Shown in pieces: positions 5,429-11,581 of a stretch of DNA of 11,581 bases. A program made the position numbers and the translations under genes. The DNA lies in assembly GCA_030044105.1 (NCBI GenBank), contig JASHWL010000004.1, positions 1 to 11,581 of the forward strand, read 5' to 3'. The notes under the pieces were generated by a model that saw nothing but the letters and a program-made list of their open reading frames with translations, had not been told where the DNA came from and made no database searches. The DNA is from Thermoplasmata archaeon (GTDB taxonomy: Archaea; Thermoplasmatota; Thermoplasmata; Lutacidiplasmatales; UBA184). Position 1 is the stretch's first letter. Each line of letters begins with the position of its first letter.

Positions 5429-8400
5429 TCAGCGGCCCTTGGATGCTCCCGGCAGGATCAGGGCCGCCGTGGCGGACACCGGGTCCGACCCGTGGGGTTC
5501 CCGAACGAAGACGATCGACGTCGTCGCCGGCATGTGACCGCTCACGGCGAAGTAGCCGCTCGCGGGGTCCGGTAGATATGCGGTGCCGTGGAAGGTGAAG
5601 GTCGACACCTGGAACTCATAGTACCCGTTCGGCACGTAGAACGTCACGCAGATCGACGCGACGGGGCAGCCGGCGAGGATCGTGTTCGTCGCACTCTCGT
5701 TGCGCCAGAGGACCGGTCCGCCGGCCGCGCTCGAGAGCTTCACCACGAACGTGTTCGCACGGGCCGAATCGGGCAGGTCGAGCTCCGTGTACGTGACCCG
5801 ATACACCTTCGTCGGGATGAGCGGTGCGTAGTCGCCCGCGAACGAGGCCGCCGAGCTGCCGATCCCGGGGCCGGCCGAGGAGCGCTCCTCCTTGAACGGC
5901 AACACGCCGTAGGGGTTCGCGTGATCCCCGTAGCTCGACCAGTAGTTCCCTCCCTGGTAGTCGGTGTGCAGGATGCTGCCGGTGAGCTCGAAACCGTTCG
6001 CGTACTGGGCGTAGCTGGCCGGCTCGCACGCGACGGGACCCGGATACGACGCGGCGGTCAGCGGGGCATACCCGGCCACGCAGGTCACGTTCCACCAGTT
6101 CGAGAACCGGGCGGGGGAGACCGCGTTGGAGCGGAGCCCCGAGCCGTTGTCGAACGCGTTGTTGTAGATCCGATCGAAGCTCTCCCCGATCCTCAGGGCG
6201 GTGGACGGAGAGAGGAGGCCGGGGTACTGATCGGAGAGCGGATCCGGCGTGAAGGTGTTCCCCCACACGATGTTCCGGGAGCCGTCCGAGAACGGCGACG
6301 TGGGCCGGGCGGTTCCGCCTCCCTCGAATACCAGACCCATGTCGGCATCCTGGAAGGAGTTGTTCGCCACGAGGTCGTGCGACCCGTCGAAGAACGTGAC
6401 GCTCGCGAGCGGGAACGCCTCGCCCAGGGCCCACGAGGAGATGTTCGAGGTTCCGGCGAGGGTGAAGTCGCTCACGTCGTGGAAGTAGAGCTGGAAGTCG
6501 TACGTGGTCGGTGCGCCGAAGAACTCCAGCTCCGACACCTGCCACGACGGGTAGGTCATCTCGAACGACGGGGCGGGGTCGGACTGGGCGTACGCCGTGG
6601 TCGAGTTCAGATACTCCCCGTACCAGACGGGGAACAGGTAGTCGTTCAGATTGGAGAACAGCCACGAGAGCGACCCCTTCTTTCCGAACGGAGCGCCGAC
6701 CGTCGGCGCCCGACTATCGAGCTGGTACGGATGGGAAGAGCTTCCCACCCCCGTGCCTGCAGCGTTTGATGAGATGTTCGCGAGGTCGGAGCTGCTGAAC
6801 GCCCAGAGCGGCGTGTAGACTCCCGTTTGGGCGTCCCGGACGAGCGAGATCTGCGGGGCCTGCGAGGAGGACGTGAGGTCCACGGTAGCGATGTACGGCG
6901 CGTACCCGCTCAGCAACACCTCGATCGTGTACTCGCCCGGCGGAAGGTAGAGATCCGAGCCGAGCTCGGTGGGACTGGTCGCTCCGCCCGAGCCCTTCCA
7001 ATACGAGAACCAGCCGAACGTCGGGGCGACCTGGAAGCCGGCCTGCGACGTGGCCCCCGCGCCTTGCGCGATCCCCACCCAGGCGTTCGCGGGTGAGATG
7101 TGGGCGTAGCTCAGCGCATGCGCCCCGGCTCCCTCCGGGTACGGGTAGCCGGACATGTTCCAGAGCCCGATCAGGAGCGACGGACCCGTGGTCTCGTGCG
7201 CGACCGGGGCGCCGGGTCCGGTGAGCAGCCCGGCCCCCGAGGGCGTCGCCTGGGGCGCCCAGTAGTCCACCTCACCGGTGCTGGTCTCGCCGGTCTCGCC
7301 GCCGAAGTCGAACGCCGCGGGCGGCGCACTATAGCTGGTGCACGCGCCATTGGGGAGCGTGTCGGCCGGGTCGCAGTAGTTCACGCCGACCGTGCCGTCC
7401 TGGTACGCCACGCCGTTCGTGTCGCCGTCGTCCGAGCCGATGCCGTAGTCGAACTCGAAATCGTTCGTGAGTCCGACCGGATCGTACGCGCTCCCGTTAG
7501 CCTGGATGACCGCGGACCCGATTCGACCGTCCGGGCCGTAGGCGGGCACCCCGACGTGGGGCGTGGCGGGATTCACGGAATTGAAGAAGATGTCATCGTA
7601 CTCGCCGCACACGATGCCGGCGTACGGCTCGACCGCGGGGCAGACGTGGTTGCCCTGGCAGACGTCGCCCGACGGGCAGGCCTGGCTCGAGGTCTTCCAG
7701 ACGCTGTAGTTGAAGAAGATCTCGTTCACCGGCTCGGTGGTGCTGACCTTGCTTCCGTGCGCCGTGCAGCTCGGGACGCCAGTGCCGGGGATGACGTCCG
7801 AGTGGCAGGGACCCCGGGTGACGTTCAGGTAGAGGACGAGCGTGAACGGGTAGTCGATGTGGATCGTCGGGCCGTACTCGCTCGCGGTGTTCGAGAGGTA
7901 GTAGAGCCCGTAGTTGATCGATCCGAACCCGACGAGCGAGTTCTGGTCGACCGTGCTGCCGTTGTAGACGCCCCAGCTGGCGGTCGGGTTCGAGAAGTTC
8001 CAGATCTCGTCCCCGATCATCATGATCCCGGTCGCGGGCACGTATTCGATGTAGTTCTGCAGCCAGAACTCGTTCGGACAGGGCGCGGGACCCGTCGAAG
8101 GGTTCCCGTCGTACCCGGGGCAGCCGGTCGGCGCGTCGGGGTCCTGCGGGTTGTACAGCGAGGTCTTGCCGAACAGGGTCACGTTCGTGATGACGGCGTT
8201 CAGCTGCGCTCCGTAGGAATCGGTCGAGGGCTGGATGTCGTACGGGCTGGAACCGGTGGACACGTCGAACTCCTCGGTCTGCGTTCCCAGCGGATCGCTC
8301 GTCGAGTAGGTGCCGGCGAGGCTCGTCGTGTTCACGGTCGTGCTCTCGACGGTGCCGTTCGTGTCGTTGAGACCGTAGTAGCCCACGCCCATCGGCGCCG

Positions 8401-8749
8401 GGGCGATGTCGTACAGCGGGGTGACCTTCCCTCCCGTGGAGGACAAAGAAGGAGCCTGATGCAGGTTCGGTGGATGGATCGAGGTGGAATCCACCCCGGC
8501 GGCGGCCATGGAGCGCTCGTCGGCGGAGACGGTCGAGGCAAGGGGTTGGTTCGTGCCGAAGGTCACGGCCGTCGATGTGGAGCTCGATGCAGACGCGGCG
8601 CTCGCGACGGTCGAGGCGGGCGCAGCGGTGGGAGCCAAGGGGGCCCCGGTGGCGCCGCTCGATGCCGGCACGGTCGCGCCGGCCGAGACGAGCAGGACCA
8701 AGAGGAGGAACAGCGCGGCGGACACAACGGCAAGCTTTGCCTGCGTCAT
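5429..8749 (-). CDS. Large secreted thermopsin-family protein (peptidase A5) with beta-helix and C-terminal beta domain
   Basis: An 1106-residue exported protein, about three times the length of Sulfolobus thermopsin, an acid protease. A signal segment (KLAVVSAALFLLLVLLVSAG, residues 5-24) is followed by a long Ala/Ser/Thr linker. The thermopsin domain begins near 88: IHPPNLHQAP, then PAPMGVGYYGLND (117-129), FWLQNYIEYVP (228-238) and SWGVYNGSTV. A PEGA-like segment, LPPGEYTIEVLLSGYAP, lies at 602-618. From about 740 to 945 there are right-handed beta-helix turns (NNSFQDADMGLVFEGG, VWGNTF, IYNNAFDNG) ending in GGNYWSSYGDHANPYG. The C-terminal domain (about 981-1083) has the VTYTE and VPNGYYEF motifs of Thermoplasmata surface proteins. 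All 14 cysteines lie in close pairs and N-glycosylation sequons are common. No C-terminal membrane anchor is seen. Catalytic residues of family A5 are not well enough known for me to check, so activity is inferred. Confidence 0.9.
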   Translation of the reverse strand: MTQAKLAVVSAALFLLLVLLVSAGATVPASSGATGAPLAPTAAPASTVASAASASSSTSTAVTFGTNQPLASTVSADERSMAAAGVDSTSIHPPNLHQAPSLSSTGGKVTPLYDIAPAPMGVGYYGLNDTNGTVESTTVNTTSLAGTYSTSDPLGTQTEEFDVSTGSSPYDIQPSTDSYGAQLNAVITNVTLFGKTSLYNPQDPDAPTGCPGYDGNPSTGPAPCPNEFWLQNYIEYVPATGIMMIGDEIWNFSNPTASWGVYNGSTVDQNSLVGFGSINYGLYYLSNTASEYGPTIHIDYPFTLVLYLNVTRGPCHSDVIPGTGVPSCTAHGSKVSTTEPVNEIFFNYSVWKTSSQACPSGDVCQGNHVCPAVEPYAGIVCGEYDDIFFNSVNPATPHVGVPAYGPDGRIGSAVIQANGSAYDPVGLTNDFEFDYGIGSDDGDTNGVAYQDGTVGVNYCDPADTLPNGACTSYSAPPAAFDFGGETGETSTGEVDYWAPQATPSGAGLLTGPGAPVAHETTGPSLLIGLWNMSGYPYPEGAGAHALSYAHISPANAWVGIAQGAGATSQAGFQVAPTFGWFSYWKGSGGATSPTELGSDLYLPPGEYTIEVLLSGYAPYIATVDLTSSSQAPQISLVRDAQTGVYTPLWAFSSSDLANISSNAAGTGVGSSSHPYQLDSRAPTVGAPFGKKGSLSWLFSNLNDYLFPVWYGEYLNSTTAYAQSDPAPSFEMTYPSWQVSELEFFGAPTTYDFQLYFHDVSDFTLAGTSNISSWALGEAFPLASVTFFDGSHDLVANNSFQDADMGLVFEGGGTARPTSPFSDGSRNIVWGNTFTPDPLSDQYPGLLSPSTALRIGESFDRIYNNAFDNGSGLRSNAVSPARFSNWWNVTCVAGYAPLTAASYPGPVACEPASYAQYANGFELTGSILHTDYQGGNYWSSYGDHANPYGVLPFKEERSSAGPGIGSSAASFAGDYAPLIPTKVYRVTYTELDLPDSARANTFVVKLSSAAGGPVLWRNESATNTILAGCPVASICVTFYVPNGYYEFQVSTFTFHGTAYLPDPASGYFAVSGHMPATTSIVFVREPHGSDPVSATAALILPGASKGR

Positions 8750-8767
8750 GGGTGGCGCATTTGCCGG

Positions 8768-8778
8768 TTATACAAAAG
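8768..8778 (-). promoter_or_regulatory. TATA box for the thermopsin gene
   Basis: On the minus strand this reads CTTTTGTATAA, centred about 24 bases before the ATG at 8749. The spacing implies a leaderless transcript, and no Shine-Dalgarno sequence lies in the intervening bases. It shows that the thermopsin has its own promoter rather than depending on read-through from the regulator 261 bases upstream. Confidence 0.7.
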
Positions 8779-8790
8779 CCGTCGGAGGAT

Positions 8791-8804
8791 TCTCGGTCGC
8801 GAGA
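8791..8804. repeat. Short inverted repeat upstream of the thermopsin TATA box
   Basis: Arms TCTCG and CGAGA are separated by four bases. On the minus strand it lies 12 bases upstream of the TATA box, where archaeal activators often bind. It is short enough to be chance. Confidence 0.25.
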
Positions 8805-9010
8805 TTGCTGCGAAACCGGGAAATCCGAGGGGAAGCCGATCCGGACGGTTCCGTTGGCCGGCTGGCGGGAGGTCGGGATCTCCGCCCCCCGTCCCCCAGC
8901 GGTACAGGACCGTGCTCGCCGGAGAGATCGGCGGGCCGCGCGGTGCCAACCGCGGTAGGGCGCACCGGACCGGCGGCGGCACCCGTGATCCTGGCGTACT
9001 GTCTGAGGTC

Positions 9011-10042
9011 CTAGCTCGAGGCGCCGAACGCCCGCAACGTGGCGTCGATCCGCTCGTCCAACCACGCGCGGATCGGCAGAGTGGAGCTTCCGTACCATAC
9101 CTGGATCTCTCGGACTCCCGGGACGTGGGCTCCGCGCGCGGCGAACTCGTCCAGTTCCGCGGTCGTAGGGGCCGTGACCCAGAGGTGCACGGCCGGCGTC
9201 TCCTCGCCGGATCGATCGGACTGCGCGGGCCCCACGCTGCGGAGCGACTCGGGATGCAGACGGAGCAGCTCGCGCTCCACGTCGGCCCGTCGCTCGGGGC
9301 GGTCCACGTACGCGATCAGGACGGCCAGGGTCTGATGGAAGTGCGCGAACTCAAAGATCGGGTCGAACATGACCGCGCCCGAGTCGAGCAGCGCGTTCAT
9401 GCGTCGCGACGTCGACTTCGAGGACCGGCCCAGATCCTCCGCGAGGAGGGAGAGGCGCGCCTCGGGATCGCGCCGGAGCGCGCGGACCAATCTCCAGTCC
9501 GACCGCGTCATGCGCAGCGCACAGGGAGGGAGCGTGAACGGTAGCTCGGGGCCGACCTCCTTCACGCCGTCCAGTGCGCGGAACTGCTGCAACCGACGGG
9601 CCGCCTGCACCTCCGAGTCGACGAAGTAGGTGGCGCTCAACAACGTCCTCGCCCGGCCCACCTGGACCACCCCGTCGATGAGGCTGAGCGGCTCGAGCGC
9701 CCGCTCCTGGGGGATCGGGCCCGGGAAGTCCAGGGAGCACGTCGCGAGTCGGCAGCCCAGCAGCGCCGGGTGCGGGAGGACGTCGAATCCCCGGAAGAAT
9801 CCCTTCGCGCGCCAGGACGCCAGACGACGACGCACGGTCGCTGCGTTGACCCCGAGTTGATGGGCGATCGCCTCCGGCGAGGTCCTCGGGTCGAATCCCA
9901 GGGTGCCCGGCGTGGCATCCGACCAGGCCCGCAGGATCGCGAAGTCCAGGGACTCGAACGAAGCTCGGACCCGGGGCTCCGGCGCCTCGCGAAAGCGCGC
10001 GGCGAGGCCGCGCGGGACGGCCCGTTCGGCATCCTGGAGCAT
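9011..10042 (-). CDS. Tandem HTH Lrp/AsnC-like transcriptional regulator
   Basis: A 343-residue cytosolic DNA-binding protein built from two copies of an Lrp-like unit. The first winged HTH (about residues 29-90) has LDFAILRAW, then SPEAIAHQLGVNAATVRRRL as recognition region; a RAM-like beta-alpha-beta region follows (96-170). The second HTH (178-228) reads RMTRSDWRLVRALRRDPEAR, then LLAEDLGRSSKSTSRRMNAL. A second RAM-like region (236-318) ends in REIQVWYGSSTLPIRAW. The ATG at 10042 is chosen because GGAGG lies four bases before it; a GTG at 10114 would add 24 residues but has no ribosome binding site and overlaps the likely promoter. The gene lies between the thermopsin gene (same strand, 261 bases downstream) and the divergent sedolisin gene, so it is the natural candidate to control both. 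Ligand and targets are unknown. Confidence 0.82.
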   Translation of the reverse strand: MLQDAERAVPRGLAARFREAPEPRVRASFESLDFAILRAWSDATPGTLGFDPRTSPEAIAHQLGVNAATVRRRLASWRAKGFFRGFDVLPHPALLGCRLATCSLDFPGPIPQERALEPLSLIDGVVQVGRARTLLSATYFVDSEVQAARRLQQFRALDGVKEVGPELPFTLPPCALRMTRSDWRLVRALRRDPEARLSLLAEDLGRSSKSTSRRMNALLDSGAVMFDPIFEFAHFHQTLAVLIAYVDRPERRADVERELLRLHPESLRSVGPAQSDRSGEETPAVHLWVTAPTTAELDEFAARGAHVPGVREIQVWYGSSTLPIRAWLDERIDATLRAFGASS

Positions 10043-10046
10043 GCGT

Positions 10047-10051
10047 CCTCC
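10047..10051 (-). promoter_or_regulatory. Ribosome binding site deciding the regulator start
   Basis: On the minus strand GGAGG is followed by ACGC and then the ATG at 10042. It supports this start over the GTG at 10114. Its presence means the mRNA has a leader, unlike the thermopsin and M29-like genes. Confidence 0.5.
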
Positions 10052-10119
10052 GGTGAAGCTCGACTCCGCGTTCCACGCCACGCGCGGGACGATTCGACCT
10101 CCTAAGACCCGCACTCCTC

Positions 10120-10133
10120 ATCTAGGTTTGATT
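10120..10133 (-). promoter_or_regulatory. Candidate promoter for the regulator gene
   Basis: On the minus strand this reads AAATCAAACCTAGA, the only AT-rich stretch upstream. Transcription would start near 10101, downstream of the GTG at 10114, which favours the ATG at 10042 with a leader of about 60 bases. Confidence 0.4.
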
Positions 10134-10164
10134 TCGCGCGCCCGCGGCACGGTTCGGGCGGTTT

Positions 10165-10194
10165 CCGCGCCGGGTCTTCCGAAATCCGGCGCGG
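10165..10194. repeat. Perfect 9-bp inverted repeat, candidate operator
   Basis: Arms CCGCGCCGG (10165-10173) and CCGGCGCGG (10186-10194) flank the 12-base spacer GTCTTCCGAAAT. The element lies between the regulator promoter and the sedolisin gene, ending 11 bases before the weak sedolisin TATA-like element. Dyad symmetry and position fit a binding site for a dimeric regulator; a hairpin in RNA is less likely because it should be outside both transcripts. Confidence 0.55.
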
Positions 10195-10204
10195 CGCGCG
10201 CGAC

Positions 10205-10213
10205 AGAATTGAG
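10205..10213 (+). promoter_or_regulatory. Weak TATA-like element for the sedolisin gene
   Basis: AGAATTGAG is centred about 29 bases before the ATG at 10238, the right place for a leaderless transcript. It departs from a good TATA box, which would fit a promoter that needs an activator. Confidence 0.35.
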
Positions 10214-10237
10214 TCGGCTCGGGGCGTCCCCGCCGTC

Positions 10238-11581
10238 ATGCGGTGGCACACCACGGACCCGGACCCCGCCGGAAGCCGACCTGAACTCGGGCGATGTTCC
10301 GGGGCGCTCGCGATCGGCATCGCGCTGCTCATGCTCGGGGGCGCGGGAGGGTCCGTGACGCTCTCGGCAGCCACCGCCGTTGGAACCTCGCACGCCGCGG
10401 GCGCTCAGGCGGAGATCGGACTCGAGTTCCTCCACGTGGGGAAGACCCTGCCCTCGAGCCAGCCCAGTCCCTACTGCAACTACGGGACCGCGTCCTCCCC
10501 GTTCATCCTGCTCTGCTACACGCCCCAGGACCTGCGGGTCGCCTACGACTTCCCGACGAACCTCAACGGCGCGGGCCAGACGGTGGTGATCGTCGACGCC
10601 TTCGGCTATCCCGAGGTCCAGGCGGACCTCAACACGTTCGATGCGGAGTTCGGGCTGCCCTTCACCCAGGTGCAGATCGTCTGCCAGGGGGGCGTGTGTC
10701 CCGTCTTCAACAGCTCCGACGCGGACGAGGTCGGATGGTCGCAGGAGATCGCCGAGGACGTCCAGACGGTCCACTCCCTGGCCCCGGGCGCCCACATCGT
10801 GCTGTTCGTGGGGCGGAACGACGACGACCTCACCATGGAGCAAGCGGTGCTCTCCGCCGTCGAGATGTTCCCGCACAGCATCATCTCCCAGAGCTGGGGC
10901 GATCCCGAGCTCGACATGCTGCAGGGCACCTGCTTCATCGACACCAACACTCCGACCGGCGACTGCAGCCCCGCGTACGTGCAGGACGTGCTGGCCACCG
11001 GGGAGGAAGCCTACGAGCTCGCGGCCCGGCAGGGGACGACCGTGTTCGCGTCCGCGGGAGATTGGGGTGCGGACAACTCCGGGCTCTGCTACGCCTTCCC
11101 CACTCCGTGCGGGTTCACCTCGGCGAACCCGATCTACCCCTCGTCCTCGCCCTGGGTGACCGCCGTCGGGGGGACGGAGGGGGATCCCTACTACAACGGG
11201 AGCGCGGCCCCCGACTGCGGGTCGGCTCCAGTATGCAGCCTCGGCCTCGTGCAGTTCCTCAACAACCCGTCCTGCCAGCTCAATGACCTGATGCCGACGC
11301 AGCCCGTGGATTGCGTGCCGGTGGGGTACGGGGGCGAGGAGGTCTGGAACGAACCTCAGTTCGACGTGGCTTCGGGCGGCGCTCCCAGCCTCCTCTTCGC
11401 CACGCCGTCGTACCAGCAGGGGCTGGGCCTGACCTCCCGCACGACGCCCGACGTCTCGGCGGATGCCGCCATCTCCGGCGGCGGCCTCGACTACTGGAGC
11501 GGGATCCCATCCGAGGCCGGGTGGTCCGCCTCGGTCGGCACGAGCTTTGGATCGCCCTTCTGGTCGAGCATCGCGGCGCTC
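10238..11581 (+). CDS. Secreted sedolisin / kumamolisin-type serine-carboxyl peptidase (S53), partial, cut at right edge
   Basis: The frame is open from an ATG at 10238 to the window edge (448 codons, no stop), so the end is missing. An N-terminal export signal has Arg14 and Arg19 before the hydrophobic run at about 20-47 (ALAIGIALLMLGG). The mature enzyme begins near YTPQDLRVAYDF (94-105). The S53 catalytic set is complete: Glu170 and Asp174 (SQEIAEDVQTVHSLAPGA), oxyanion-hole Asp275 (SAGDWGA), and the nucleophile Ser436 (GTSFGSPFW). Other landmarks are ISQSWGD (216-222), YPSSSPWVTAVGGT (300-313), ASGGAPSLLF and RTTPDVSADA. Sedolisins are usually acid-active endopeptidases, and this one should act outside the cell. 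The normal propeptide domain (about 150-200 residues) is missing: only about 45 residues lie between signal and mature start. The C-terminal calcium site is beyond the edge. It is divergent from the regulator gene. Confidence 0.93.
   Translation, partial: MRWHTTDPDPAGSRPELGRCSGALAIGIALLMLGGAGGSVTLSAATAVGTSHAAGAQAEIGLEFLHVGKTLPSSQPSPYCNYGTASSPFILLCYTPQDLRVAYDFPTNLNGAGQTVVIVDAFGYPEVQADLNTFDAEFGLPFTQVQIVCQGGVCPVFNSSDADEVGWSQEIAEDVQTVHSLAPGAHIVLFVGRNDDDLTMEQAVLSAVEMFPHSIISQSWGDPELDMLQGTCFIDTNTPTGDCSPAYVQDVLATGEEAYELAARQGTTVFASAGDWGADNSGLCYAFPTPCGFTSANPIYPSSSPWVTAVGGTEGDPYYNGSAAPDCGSAPVCSLGLVQFLNNPSCQLNDLMPTQPVDCVPVGYGGEEVWNEPQFDVASGGAPSLLFATPSYQQGLGLTSRTTPDVSADAAISGGGLDYWSGIPSEAGWSASVGTSFGSPFWSSIAAL

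Noticed and set aside
5588..6769. Open plus-strand frame of about 390 codons antisense to thermopsin
   Set aside because: Arg/Gly/Glu-rich and low in complexity; the minus strand clearly encodes the real protein.
7100..9544. An open plus-strand frame of over 800 codons
   Set aside because: It is antisense to the thermopsin and regulator genes, is Arg/Gly/Val-rich without domains, and runs across both genes and their intergenic region. It is a by-product of high GC at the third codon position.
10118..11286. Open frames on both strands over the sedolisin gene
   Set aside because: The sedolisin frame carries all catalytic motifs; the others are Arg-rich shadows.
1..11581. CRISPR arrays, tRNA or rRNA genes, insertion sequences, prophage
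   Set aside because: No spaced direct repeats, cloverleaf segments, transposase motifs or phage proteins were found on either strand.

Overview
The window is GC-rich, densely coded DNA. It most likely comes from an archaeon of the phylum Thermoplasmatota, one of the high-GC soil or groundwater lineages rather than classic Thermoplasma. The evidence is: a very large secreted thermopsin (peptidase family A5, essentially archaeal) with a C-terminal beta domain typical of Thermoplasmata surface proteins; a TBP-type regulator with two Lrp-like HTH units; and TATA-like boxes 20-30 bases before start codons (clearest before the genes at 4219 and 8749), as expected for leaderless archaeal transcripts. 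No rRNA or marker gene is present, so the phylum is an inference.

Layout. 1-626 (minus) holds the N-terminal part of a class III nucleotidyl cyclase fused to a TolB-like domain, cut by the left edge. 627-1040 is a divergent intergenic region. 1041-1649 (plus) is a RibD/DHFR-like reductase. 1848-2546 (plus) is a di-iron hemerythrin-like protein. 2599-2910 (minus) is a small two-helix membrane protein. 3025-4029 (minus) is an alpha/alpha-toroid protein of the squalene-cyclase/prenyltransferase fold. It is divergent from 4219-5322 (plus), an M29-aminopeptidase-like protein whose usual metal ligands appear to be replaced. 5429-8749 (minus) is an 1106-residue thermopsin-type secreted protein. 9011-10042 (minus) is a tandem HTH Lrp-like regulator. 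10238-11581 (plus) is a secreted sedolisin (peptidase S53), cut by the right edge.

How the parts fit. The left half looks like housekeeping or signalling genes, each with its own promoter; no clear operon is visible. The right half is more coherent: two secreted proteins from peptidase families that usually work in acid lie on either side of one regulator. Both are rich in closely spaced cysteine pairs. A perfect 9-bp inverted repeat sits between the regulator and the sedolisin. This suggests a scavenging module that degrades external protein, possibly controlled by the regulator; that link is inferred from position only.

Two genuine genes run off the window edges (cyclase at the left, sedolisin at the right). 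Several very long open frames antisense to real genes are by-products of high GC and were rejected. No RNA gene, CRISPR array, insertion sequence or phage gene was seen.
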